A program made the position numbers and the translations under genes. A model generated the notes under the pieces. That model was not told where the DNA came from and did not search any database. It worked only from the letters and a program-made list of their open reading frames with translations. 20,807 nucleotides of DNA from Russula earlei (lineage: Eukaryota > Basidiomycota > Agaricomycetes > Russulales > Russulaceae), in the NCBI GenBank assembly GCA_025769875.1, contig JAGFNK010000824.1, positions 1 through 20,807 of the forward strand. The letters run 5' to 3'. Below, in pieces: positions 8,548 to 17,371 of this stretch. The number at the start of each line of letters is the position of its first letter. Within the stretch, counting starts at the first letter, position 1.

Positions 8548-9679
8548 ATGCCAACTCTGTTAGAATACCTCAAGCTCAAGTGGGATCTGGAGGACCTCAT
8601 TGCCTCCTTGTCAAGACTCCACATGTGTGACCAGGAAGATGTAGACTAAAACTACTGGAGTTTCAGGGCAATCTGCGGCCCCTCATCCATGCGTGCCACC
8701 TGTGCTACAAAGATTGTGATGAGTCATTCTGGCTTGGACTCCACCCAGACAACCGCTGGATGGTCTCCCAATGTCTTGGCCCCTGGTGCATGAACGAACA
8801 GCAGAGGCACTTTGTTGATTTCCGAGAAGTGTTTGACACACTAGTCAAGATATTCTCTCAGCATCCTTGCAACATTCAGTGGGAATGCGAACTCGGTTCT
8901 TGTGATGAAGATGAAAACAAAGACGATTACATCTACCCCATGCCCACACCAGCTCCCGCCATTGTCCCTGCATCACCCATCATTGCCTTCATGTCACTCC
9001 CATTGCCCCTGCGGTTCCCACCTCATCCACCATTCCCATCACTTTGTTCACTGCCACCATCTTTGACTCACCAGCCCCACCTGCCTCTGCTAACCCAGCA
9101 TCACCCGCATCCACCATTGTTGCCACCTCATCTATCCCCACCACCTTAGCCTCAGCCTCACCCACCAATGTTTTAGCACCACCCACCACTTCAGCCCTCA
9201 CAGCCTCATCTGCCACCCCTGCCTTCATCTCATCTGCTCCTATGCCCTCAGTCATCTCATCACCCTCAGTCTCGTCTGTTGCCTCGTCCACTGCCATTCT
9301 GGGACTAGTCCCAGCCATTGCTCCATCCCCACCGTCCACCACTGTGCCCTCCATCATCATCTCCGCTCCATCCACCTACATTGTTGCCCCAGCTCCATTT
9401 GGCGCCGCCTTCCTGGTCTCACCCTCAGCCTTTGTCTCAGCGCCAGCTGCCTTAGTAGTAGTTTTGTGCAACACCAGCACCACAGCACCATCGCCACCTC
9501 TCATCATCAGCACCACCCCAGAAGACCAAGAAGGCCCCGGCCACAAACTTAGCCACAACATGCCACAACAGGAGCAGAAGCAGCCACCACACCACTGCCA
9601 CAGGAGAAGCAGCCACTGACGCCAACAGCACACTGCATGCCACCTCCCACATCACCTCCCTGTCTGTTTGTGCACTCTT
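8548..9679 (+). pseudogene. PAST gene copy 2, 5' part, with Cys-rich N-terminal domain
   Basis: The most complete 5' end of this unrecognised gene. An ATG at 8548 starts MPTLLEYLKLKWDLEDLIAS, a charged, helix-like segment, and stops after 33 codons at 8647-8649. Another frame then gives LEFQGNLRPLIHACHLCYKD, FWLGLHPDNRWMVSQ, CLGPWCMNEQQRHFVDF and PCNIQWECELGSCDEDEN. The spaced Cys and His (CHLCYKDC, CLGPWC, PC, EC, SC) could bind zinc. A 2-base indel would join the two parts. After YIYPMPTPAP another indel near 8995 shifts into the Ala/Ser/Thr/Pro-rich part (9044-9619, to PEDQEGPGHKLSHNMPQQEQ). The copy breaks off near 9679, where element C begins. CpG is almost absent. The N-terminal domain is also visible, shortened, in copy 1, but is missing from T1. 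Confidence 0.6.
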
Positions 9680-9681
9680 TC

Positions 9682-11093
9682 TTTGCCTTCTTGTCCTTCC
9701 AATTCCTAAGTCGTTGTGCTCTGGAACTCAGGTTCCCAGATACTCCTAAGGCATTTTTCATTTCATTTAGGGCTGCTGCCTCTTCTCTTGCTATGGTTTG
9801 CCATGCATCAAGGTTTGCAGCTGCGGGCAAGGGCCTTCTTTGGAGGATCATAGCATGAAAATTTCTCCGAAGCCCATCTCTGAATAATTTGACAGTTCCT
9901 TGAGTATTTCTAGGCCATCTGGACATGAGCAGGTATTGGTTAAAGGTCGCAATGTAATCATCCAGTTCTCCTTCTTTCATAGTGAGTTGTTGGATGTTCA
10001 TTGTGGCATCTTCTATTGTAGTACTGTCGTGCCACTGATTTAAGAAGTCTGTTGAAAAGAGGTACCACAGGTCTTCATCTTCTCGAAGGTGAGTTGGTGC
10101 CAATTGGTTTACGTGGTCCCCTTGTACTCTTCTTATCAAGGTTTCCAGTTGTTGGATTACCCATCCATCGACTTTATCCCCTTTTATAAAGGATAAGGCG
10201 CAGGCTACCCTTTCATATGGTACCACCATGACGCTGCTTTGGGAATTCATGATCCTATACAGTTCAAACTCTTTCATGAACTGAATAGTCTTCTTCCTGT
10301 TTCCTGCAAACATTGCTGGTGGTTGTCCTCTCATTGACCCTCCTCCTCCAGGGGCTCCTTGAACTGGTCCAGGGATCGCTGCTTGGGGTGGGCCTCCTCC
10401 AGGTGGTGCTCCTCCTGGAGGTCCTCCTGGTGCTCCTCCTCCTCTGGGAGGTCCTCCTCCACCTGGTACTCCTGCATCTGGTGGGTCACCTCCTTGTGGT
10501 ACATTGGGGACTAACATTGGTCCATGATGAGTGGTGTACAAATTTCCAGATGTGGAGTGGGTGGTTTGTGTCGCTATTTGAGTAGTGGTAGCCATTATTT
10601 CAGTTGCTGCTTGGGTCAAATCTATGGCTGTTGTGAAGTGTTCGGTGAGCTCGTCTACTGGCTCCTTGTTCTTTTCGATTACTGGAGTGTCTTCAGGTGA
10701 TTCGGATTTCTTTGGCTCACTGACACTGGTTATAGAAATGTCTCGTTCTGGTTCGCTTCTAAACAGCCACCCGGTAGTATAGGGCTTGTTTTTGGTTCCT
10801 AAAACAAACTCTTCTGGATTGGTAATGAGGTTGTCCTCAAGCACATAGAACCCGTCCTTGTCCCAATCAATGAAATACCAGTGATAGTTTATGTATTCCG
10901 CAGGTCGGACTTCGTTATTGAATTGAATGTCAAAAAATCCTCCTTTTGGATCTTCCGTAGGATGCCACTGTGCTCCTACACCTGTTAAGGAAAAGTTTTG
11001 AAGGTCTTGGGTTCTTCCTTTAAACTGTGCGTATCGTTTTCCACTACTTGCTGTTTGGAATGGAGTGACGATTGAATCTGACTCCAGTTTTGC
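9682..11093 (-). pseudogene. gag: Ty3/gypsy-type gag of element C, truncated
   Basis: A frame of about 470 codons without an early ATG. A TAG at 11094-11096 interrupts it and the same frame continues upstream (KSIGIFARNKLVDIIIES) to another TAG at 11160-11162. From the N-terminus it has a globular part (GAQWHPTEDPKGGFFDIQ, EYINYHWYFIDWDKDGFY), an acidic Ser/Glu-rich linker, a Gly/Pro tract (about 10335-10495, GGGGPPRGGGAPGGPP) and the capsid-like gag core (MFAGNRKKTIQFMKEFELYR through VKLFRDGLRRNFHAMI). It ends NWKDKKAK near 9682, before any zinc knuckle, and the frame then runs meaninglessly into PAST sequence. Pol and 3' LTR are lost. It differs from the element B gag and belongs to another family. 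Confidence 0.82.
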
Positions 11094-11168
11094 CTAGCTT
11101 TCAATTATGATATCGACAAGCTTGTTCCTGGCAAAAATACCAATGGATTTGACTATGTTCTATATCCT

Positions 11169-11177
11169 TCTTTTCTA
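11169..11177 (-). other. Possible self-priming site of element C
   Basis: The sense strand reads TAGAAAAGA, complementary to TCTTTTCTA in the sense of the LTR-like region (11407-11415). The arrangement resembles element B but is only 9 nt long and about 10 nt from any plausible LTR end, so it is weaker. Confidence 0.3.
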
Positions 11178-11503
11178 GGATATAAAGTCTTGGAGGAGTT
11201 CCTAATCAACACAGGTTCCTCCCTATGACTACTTCTGCGTAAGTTGGGATCCGAATCTTGCTCCTACTTGGTGCAAAGGTAAGTTACACTCGACTTATGT
11301 TAAGATCTGACGGATCTTAGTACCGACTCTTTAGTGAAAGAGTTGCTTGATATAGTTCAAGCACTAGACTTCGAACCCTTTGATATTATCTCAGGAAGAT
11401 TAAATGTAGAAAAGAGAGGGGCCTCTTTCAGATAGAGTCTGCACTACAATATTGTTTAGATCTGTTGACAAGGTGGTTGTCTTGTTGAGAAAGTGTACTA
11501 TTT
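11178..11503 (-). repeat. 5' LTR-like region of element C
   Basis: Noncoding stretch upstream of gag C. Read on the plus strand, it has the same order of landmarks as the B-family LTR (a GCTTGAT-type block, ACTTCGAA, then a TGATAT..TCAGGA segment near 11380-11395), suggesting a distant LTR of the same type. Clear TG and CA ends and a target duplication are not found, so the edges are approximate; the outer edge meets PAST sequence near 11504. Confidence 0.45.
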
Positions 11504-11752
11504 TCCATGCCAATGCCTGCAATGGAGACAACCACGCTGCCGCCACCACAAGACAACACCACCACAATGCAGCTGCTGTCTCATCACCGCTGTCCTCATC
11601 TCCATTGCCTCCATCTCCCATTGCCTTCGCCTCCTCCATTGTCACCATCGCCAATCACCACCTTCATGCCTTCCAGCAGCACAAGCAGCTGCCACCACCA
11701 CCTCAGTTCAGATGCAAAAGGCTCAAAACACTCGCATTCAGATGCTTGACCG
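11504..11752 (+). pseudogene. PAST gene copy 2, 3' end
   Basis: Continues the PAST gene on the far side of element C. The frame contains AMETTTLPPPQDNTTT and ends KGSKHSHSDA with stop TGA, exactly the end of the copy in T1 (14686-14689). About 180 bp of the gene that T1 has between the two break points are absent, so element C came with, or was followed by, a deletion. Confidence 0.6.
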
Positions 11753-12170
11753 AGGACAGTCAAAGTTTCAAGCCCCCGGGAGGTGTAAGGTAGCCATATG
11801 GCTGGCCACAGAATGACATGTGGGAAATGCAATAGGACATGACGCCTCCTCCTATTCTTTGCCACCTCCCTCTCATTCCAGGCCATCCACTGGCCACACA
11901 CCACAAGCCACCTTGCGTGTGACATCATTGCCCAGCCCTTGCCACTGACCACACATGCATGCCACACCCCACACATGTGACGTGTTCGCATCTCAAGCCT
12001 TTCATGACTGCCTCAACTGTCTCAACCAGTCTTGATTCACTTTCATGCCTTTCATCTCTAATACCTCTCTCCTGTATATAAAAACACCTTAGCTACTCTG
12101 TAGTAGAAAGAGTTCAGAATAGGACCCCTCTTTGCAACCCACTCTTCTCTGTCTGTGAAAAACAAGAAGG
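11753..12170. other. 3' flank of PAST copy 2 with TATA block
   Basis: Noncoding. It starts with GAGGACAGTCAAAGTTTCAA and a purine run (GGGAGG) followed by TGTAAGG, then Cys/Ser-like pyrimidine-rich sequence, then TATATAAAAA at 12075-12084. The block recurs in T1 (14690-15139). The stretch from TGTAAGG to about 12164 has LTR-like marks (purine tract, TG start, TATA, CA end), but no partner copy is present on the 5' side. Confidence 0.4.
12075..12084 (+). promoter_or_regulatory. TATA box directed outwards through the right TIR of T0
   Basis: CTGTATATAAAAACACC is present here, at 15044-15053 in T1 and, inverted, at 19836-19845 in T2, each followed by the same block (TAGCTACTCTGTAGTAGAAA). It points away from the PAST gene toward the element end. 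Confidence 0.45.
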
Positions 12171-12581
12171 ATGGTCAGAATGGAGAGGTGAGAGGGGTGA
12201 TGAGTGGCTGGCCACAACTCCGATTGCACTGGAAACAATGTTGCACACCACAACACTTGAGTCAAAAACACTATGGGGCTGCCTCAAGACAGCACATGGG
12301 TACAACATGAGGGGAAAATAATAGATATAGACCACAATTTTGAGTTGTAATTCATCTAATACACATGTGGAGGTGGCTTGAGTCCAGCTCCACCAATTCT
12401 CACTCAAATCTCATGAAAACAATGGGGCTGCCTAGCCCTCATTCAGGCGATTCAGGGACAATAGATTTCATATGAATTGAAGCTGTTTTGAGGGAGATAT
12501 TTATCCTGCATGTTTGAGGGGGTTTCTGCGCCGATTTGGGTGGAATTCAAGCTCCACCAAGTGCGCTGAAAATGGCAATAA
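12171..12581 (-). repeat. Right terminal inverted repeat of T0
   Basis: 411 bp, inverted copy of 7971-8380, ending ATGGCAATAA. It stands head-to-head with the left repeat of T1, 20 bp away. Confidence 0.9.
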
Positions 12582-12601
12582 TCAGCACTTTGACCCCCAG
12601 G

Positions 12602-13012
12602 TTATTGCCGTTTTCAGCGCACTTGGCAGAGCTTGAATTCCACCCAAATTGGCGCAGAAACCCCCTCAAACATGCGGGATGACTATCTCCCTCAAAACAG
12701 CTTCAATTTATATGAAATTTATTGTCCCTGAATCGCCTGAATGAGGGCTAGGCAGCCCCATTGTTTTCATGAGATTTGAGTGAGAATTGGTGGAGCTGGA
12801 CTCAAGCCACCTCCACATGTGTATTAGATGAATTACAACTCAAAATCATGGTCTATATCTATTATTTTTCCCTCATGTTGTACCCATGGGCTGTCTTGAG
12901 GCAGCCCCATAGTGTTTTTGACTCAAGTGTTGTGGTGTGCAACATTGTTTTCAGTGTGATTGGAGTGACGGCCAGCCACTCATTGCCCCTCTTACCTCTC
13001 CATTCTGACCAT
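12602..13012 (+). repeat. Left terminal inverted repeat of T1
   Basis: 411 bp, from TTATTGCCGTTTTCAGCGC to TTCTGACCAT; inverted relative to 15140-15550. Confidence 0.92.
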
Positions 13013-14689
13013 ACACATACCCTGCGCCCATGCCCGCTCCAGCCTCCGTCCCCATCGTGCACCATCGCCTCCAGCCTCGCCTGCCTTGCCCATCGTCCCT
13101 GCGGTTCCCACCTCGTCCGCCGTTCCCGTCACCTCGTTCACCGCCGCCATCCTCGACTCGCCAGCCATCATCGCCTCGGCTCCACCTGCCCTCGCCATCC
13201 CAGCATCGCCCGCATTTGCCATCGTCGCCACCTCGTCTGTCCCCACCGCCGTAGCCTCAGCCGTGACATCGCCTATCGCCACTGTCCCCGTCTTAGCCCA
13301 ACCAGCTCCCGCGCCCTCAGTGTCGCCTGCTATGGCCACTGTCTCAGCTCCATGCACAACCACCATCTCAACCTCGCCCACCGACGTTTTAGCGCCGCCC
13401 GCCACTTCAGCCCTCGCAGCCTCGTCTGCCACCCCCGCCTTCAGTCTCATCCGCTCCCGCGCCCTCAGTCGTCTCGTCGCCCTCAGTCTCGTCCGTCGCC
13501 TCGTCCATTGCCACAGTAGCCTCAGTCGTGCCAGCCTGCCGACTTCGCATCAGTCTCCGTCTTAGCCTCGCCCGTACTCGTCAGTTCAGCCCAGTCCATC
13601 ATAGCACCAGCATTGCCAGCCGCCGCCATCTCCACCCTGCCCTCAACCTCAGCCTTCTCAGTCTCAGCCGCCGCCAGCATGCCCCTAGTTTTGCCAGCCG
13701 TCTCCATCGCCCCAGCTTCAGATCAGTGAACCACCGCCACCGCGCTCTTAGCCTTGCCAGCCGCCTTAGTCTCGTCAGCCGCCACCATAGCCTCAGCCTC
13801 AGCCACCGACGTCTTAGCGCCACACGCCGCCGTCTCCACCACCATCTCACAAGCCACCGCCGCCACGCCCTTGTCAGCCTCCACCGCCGTCACCCCTGCG
13901 TCGCCCTCAGTCGTCGCCTCCACCCCGTCCGCCTCCACCGTCGCACCAGCTCAGTCCGCCGCCACCTTCTCAGTCTCAGCCTCAGTCTTCTCAGTCTCAG
14001 CCTCAGTCTTCTCAGTCTCAGCCTCAGTCTTCTCAGTCTCAGCCGCCGCTTTAGTAGTTTCGCGCGACACCAGCACCGCCGCACCGTCGCAACCCCTCGC
14101 CACCAGCACCACCCCAGAAGACCAAGAAGGCCTCAGCCACGAACTTAGCCACGACATGCCACAACAGGAGCAGAAGCCGCCGCCGCAGGAGAAGCAGTCG
14201 CCGACGCCAACAGCACACCGCACGCCGCCTCCCACATCGCCTCCCCATCCGTTCGCGCGCTCTCGCCCACGTCTGCTGCCGACACCTGCAGTGGAGACGA
14301 CCCCGCCGCCGCCGCCGCAAGACGACAGATCCCACCCCCGCGCAAGCCGCCCCACGCATCCTCTTTCTCGAGTCCTCGCCACCTACGTCTCTATCTACGA
14401 ACTCACGCTCACCGCCTACGCCTTCGCTCCTCGTCCACGCCTGCTGCCACCACCTGCAATGGAGACGACCACGCCGCCACCGCCACAAGACAACACCACC
14501 ACCACTGCAGCCGCCATCTCGTCACCGCCGCCCTCGTCTCCATCGCCTCCGTTTCCCATCGCCCTCGCCTCTTCCGTCATCGCCATCGCCGATCGCCGCC
14601 TTCGCGTCTTCCGCAGCACAAGCAGCCGCGACCGCCGCCTCAATTCAGACGTGAAAGGCTCAAAACACTCGCATTCAGACGCTTGACCG
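13013..14689 (+). pseudogene. PAST gene copy 3, CpG-rich, lacking the N-terminal domain
   Basis: Starts directly inside the TIR at a point matching the YIYPMPTPAP hinge of other copies, so the Cys-rich N-terminal part is missing. The frame 13086-13440 reads MPIVPAVPTSSAVPVTSFTA and so on, nearly all Ala, Ser, Thr, Val and Pro. An indel after SSATPAF (about 13441) and another near 13540 lead to the frame ADFASVSVLASPVLVSSAQS. A TGA at 13727-13729 interrupts it where T2 has a Ser codon. From 13754 the frame is open to the stop at 14687-14689: ALVSSAATIASASATDVLAP, the FSVSASV repeats, PEDQEGLSHELSHDMPQQEQ, a Pro-rich tail, and KGSKHSHSDA. The conserved ends across copies suggest one ancestral protein. 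Function unknown; the composition fits a disordered or heavily O-glycosylated protein, but no secretion signal is seen. Confidence 0.6.
13967..14044 (+). repeat. 21-bp minisatellite in PAST copy 3
   Basis: Three full units of TTCTCAGTCTCAGCCTCAGTC and a partial fourth, coding FSVSASV each time. T2 has only about one unit at the matching place, so the array has expanded or contracted between copies. Confidence 0.85.
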
Positions 14690-15139
14690 AGGACGGTCAA
14701 AGTTTCAAGCCCCCGGGAGGTGTAAGGAAGATTATGGCTGGCCTCGAAATCACATGCGAAAACTGCGACACGACACGACATGAGACTGACACCTCAGCTC
14801 CCTTTCATCCCTTGCCACCTCCCTCTCGTTCCAGGCAGTCCACCGACCGCACACCACAAGCCATCTTGCGTGCGACATCAAGACCTCGATCGCATCGCCC
14901 AGCCCTCGCCACCGATCACGCGCCCATGCACGCCTCGGCACACTAGACGCTGTTCGCGTCTCAAGCCTTTCACGACCGCCTCGAACCGTCTCAACCAGTC
15001 TTGATTCACTTTCATGCCATTCATCTCTAGTACCTCTCTCCTGTATATAAAAACACCCTAGCTACTCTGTAGTAGAAAGAGTTCAGAATAGGACCCCTCT
15101 TTGCAACCCACTCCTCTCTGTCTGTGAAAAACAAGAAGG
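14690..15139. other. 3' flank of PAST copy 3 with TATA block
   Basis: Noncoding. It holds the purine run GGGAGG followed by TGTAAGG (14721), CpG-rich spacer, and TATATAAAAA at 15044-15053 followed by the conserved TAGCTACTCTGTAGTAGAAA block. It is parallel to 11753-12170 in T0 but much richer in CpG. Confidence 0.4.
15044..15053 (+). promoter_or_regulatory. TATA box directed outwards through the right TIR of T1
   Basis: CTGTATATAAAAACACC, same block as in T0 at 12075-12084. Any transcript would read through the right TIR into the flanking DNA. Confidence 0.45.
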
Positions 15140-15550
15140 ATGGTCAGAATCAAGAGGCGAGAGGGGTGATGAGTGGCTGGCCGCGACTCCAATTGCACTG
15201 AAAACAACGTTGCACACCACAACACTTGAGTCAAAAACACTATGGGGCTGCCTCAAGACAGCCCATGGGTACAACATGAGGGAAAAATAATAGATATAGA
15301 CCATGATTTTGAGTTGTAATTCATCTAATACACATGTGGAGGTGGCTTGAGTCCAGCTCCACCAATTCTCACTCAAATCTCATGAAAACAATGGGGCTGC
15401 CTAGCCCTCATTCAGGCAATTCAGGGACAATAAATTTCATATGAATTGAAGCTGTTTTGAGGGAGATATTCATCCTGCATGTTTGAGGGGGTTTCTGCGC
15501 CGATTTGGGTGGAATTCAAGCTCCGCCAAGTGCGCTGAAAACGGCAATAA
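15140..15550 (-). repeat. Right terminal inverted repeat of T1
   Basis: 411 bp, inverted copy of 12602-13012, ending CGGCAATAA. Confidence 0.92.
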
Positions 15551-15661
15551 AAGAAATCTCAATCTTTATTGTACATATGCCCACACATTCTGTCCAACTA
15601 ATGGGTGGCTGTCATGAATGCTCTCAAAGAGTCTGTTCTATTAAGGGGACTTCAAAGGGAC
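15551..15661. other. Spacer between T1 and the foldback element
   Basis: 111 bp of A/T-rich unique-looking sequence (AAGAAATCTC to AAAGGGAC). No frame or motif recognised. It does not look like a continuation of element A pol. Confidence 0.4.
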
Positions 15662-15728
15662 TTACTGTTGTTTTCATGTGACCTTGCACTTGCCATTTTT
15701 GGATGTCATTTCAAGTGCGAAAATAAAA

Positions 15729-16264
15729 CTGCTATATCTCAACAGTTTCTCAACAGATTGCCTTGAAACTTTGACAGTAGAACCTTATATGTTGTATCTA
15801 GGTGCAGCTAAAATATGGGAGCCTAATATTTAGTTCTTGAAATGTTGATTTTTGGGTGGTGACATGAGTGCAAAACTTTGAACTGCCATATCTCAACTGT
15901 TTCTGAACCGATTGACTTGAAACTTCGACAGTGGGATCCCATGTACTGTATCTAGGTGCAGCCCAAGAGTTGGGGTCTGATTCTTAGTTTTTGAAGTTTC
16001 GGTTTTTGGGTGTGATCTGAGTTCAAAATTTCGATCTGCCATATCTCAACCATTTCTCAATAGATTGCCTTGAAACATGGACAGTGGGACCTTATATACT
16101 GTATCTAGGTGCAGCGAAAATATGGGAGCCTAATATTCAGTTTTTGAAGTTTTGATTTTTGGGTGCTGAGCTGCGTGCAAAATTTCGTACTGCCATGTCT
16201 CAACCATTTCTCAATGGATTGTCTTGAAACTTGGACAGTGGAACCTCATGCACTGTAGCTAGAT
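15729..16264 (+). repeat. Tandem array of ~153-bp units, left arm
   Basis: Units start at 15729, 15883, 16036 and 16190, each with CTGCCATATCTCAAC or a close variant; lengths 154, 153 and 154, and a partial fourth of about 75 bp. Each unit has CTTGAAAC, GACAGT and CTGTATCTAGGTGCAGC blocks. The right arm holds only one full and one partial unit. Confidence 0.85.
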
Positions 16265-16849
16265 GTTTCACTCATTGGATGTTCACATTTTGGGGTGCCA
16301 ACCCCAAGCATGATAATATTACATTATCCCTACAGCTGAATCCATCCATCCATGATATGATATGACTATTACAACTGTACCGCGCGAGAAGGGCACACTT
16401 AAGTTCATGGGGCTGGACAAGGACTGAGGGAAGAGTGAAAGAGACAAAATTGAAATGATGATGCGAGGCGTGCGTCGAGGCAGCAATCGGCATCAGCACG
16501 GGTACATGTGTGTGTAGCTTCTTCAGTGAGTCTTCGGCCTTGCGCGTGCGTGGTCACATCGTCACAAAGGGGGGTGTGCACGTTCTGAGGTGTTGCCATG
16601 CATTGGAACGCGGGCACAGTGCGGGGAAGCAGGAGGGAGGAGTGTGCTTGCGTTGTGTGTCAAATGTGTCGTCGCGATGTGGTGTTGCCAGGCGTCAGCT
16701 GTGTTGCTGATATTGGTGCTGCTGTCATGGCAGAGGCTGAGGCGTGGTCGTTTGAGGCAATGGGGTGGCGAGAGGCAAGGGCGTCGGCGATGGCGTTATG
16801 GAAAGGCGTGAGCGTCTGAGGGGGTGACTTGCATGTTGCTCGTGCTGTC

Positions 16850-17110
16850 ATCATATGGGCGCGGCGACGAGGTCTTCGCCACTGCAGGTGATGGCAGCAC
16901 TTGTGGGTGAGGTTGTATGTATGGATGGGGATGCGGTGGAAGGGGAGGAGTGGTGCGGCATGGTGCTTGCATCGGCGACTTCTCCTGTGGCGACATTGTG
17001 GTGGCAGCTGGTGATCTTTCTGCAGGGCGGCGTCGAGGTAATGATGGGCGATGCTGGACGTGCGGGAACTGCAGGGACAACGGGAGCGGGCGATGTGAAG
17101 GCGTGACATT
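16850..17110 (-). pseudogene. PAST-related remnant, left arm
   Basis: On the minus strand a frame reads SCHHNVATGEVADASTM and later TTSPTSAAITCSGED. Copy 1 of the PAST gene has SCHHTTTGEAATVAN and LPMSAADTCS in one of its frames, and the upstream bases (GCCCGCTCCCGTTGTCCCTG type) also match. The similarity is over short blocks, so this is an ancient or rearranged relative. Confidence 0.4.
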
Positions 17111-17371
17111 TTGGCAACCGTACCTGCCGTTATGGGGCAGGGTGGGGAACGTGGTGGCATGGGTTTTGCCTGGAGTCACATAGAAGCGCGGCTGTGTGCG
17201 CGCATACATTGGGCAGCAGAGAGGTGATGTCATGCCGGGCGGGAGAGTGGGTAAATGCGCGCATGCACTGAGGGGGTCCAGGGGGCGTGATCCATTCATT
17301 GTGAAGGGAAGTAGGATGTTCACATCCTCAGAAAGTGCCGAAGAGTGTCCTGCCGGTGAGAAGGGACGAGC

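Larger units (their letters stand above)
7971..12581. mobile_element. T0: long-TIR element carrying PAST copy 2
   Basis: Bounded by ~410-bp inverted repeats that begin TTATTGC and end GCAATAA. It sits in the RNase H part of element A pol. Inside are a PAST gene copy (8548-9679 and 11504-11752), split by a gag/LTR fragment of element C. No transposase is present, so it must be mobilised in trans. The flanks read TTCAA before and TCAGC after. No target duplication longer than TA is apparent; TTA on the left and TAA on the right would fit a duplicated TA within a TTAA target, or the outer T may belong to the repeat. Compared with T1 it has lost many CpG dinucleotides. Confidence 0.75.
12602..15550. 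mobile_element. T1: long-TIR element carrying PAST copy 3
   Basis: 2949 bp, bounded by 411-bp inverted repeats (TTATTGCCG at the left, CGGCAATAA at the right). It carries a CpG-rich PAST copy and the conserved 3' TATA block; it has no transposase. The flanks are CCAGG and AAGAA; apart from a possible TA no target duplication is seen. It is the best-preserved T element of the window. Confidence 0.8.
15662..17371 (+). repeat. Left arm of the foldback element
   Basis: About 1710 bp. From outside in: a unique end, the ~153-bp tandem array, an A/T-rich block (GATAATATTACATTATCC), and a G-rich part that is the complement of the C-rich right arm. Frames in it (for example 16598-16819) are not conserved between arms and look incidental. 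Confidence 0.85.

Noticed and set aside
15083..15376. A 97-codon frame starting MSENWWSWTQ in the TIR, also present at 12114-12407 and 19513-19806
   Set aside because: It lies in the TIR and runs into the TATA block. The copies differ mostly by amino-acid changes (for example S/P, W/C, D/H) and it has no features of a protein family. Conservation follows from the repeat itself.
12582..15661. Missing 5' part of element A (reverse transcriptase) on the right side of T0
   Set aside because: Neither the 20-bp segment at 12582-12601 nor 15551-15661 gives reverse transcriptase or RNase H motifs in any frame, so the 5' part is lost or lies outside the window.
15729..16264. CRISPR array
   Set aside because: The ~153-bp units are contiguous diverged repeats without spacers, and the setting is a eukaryotic transposon.
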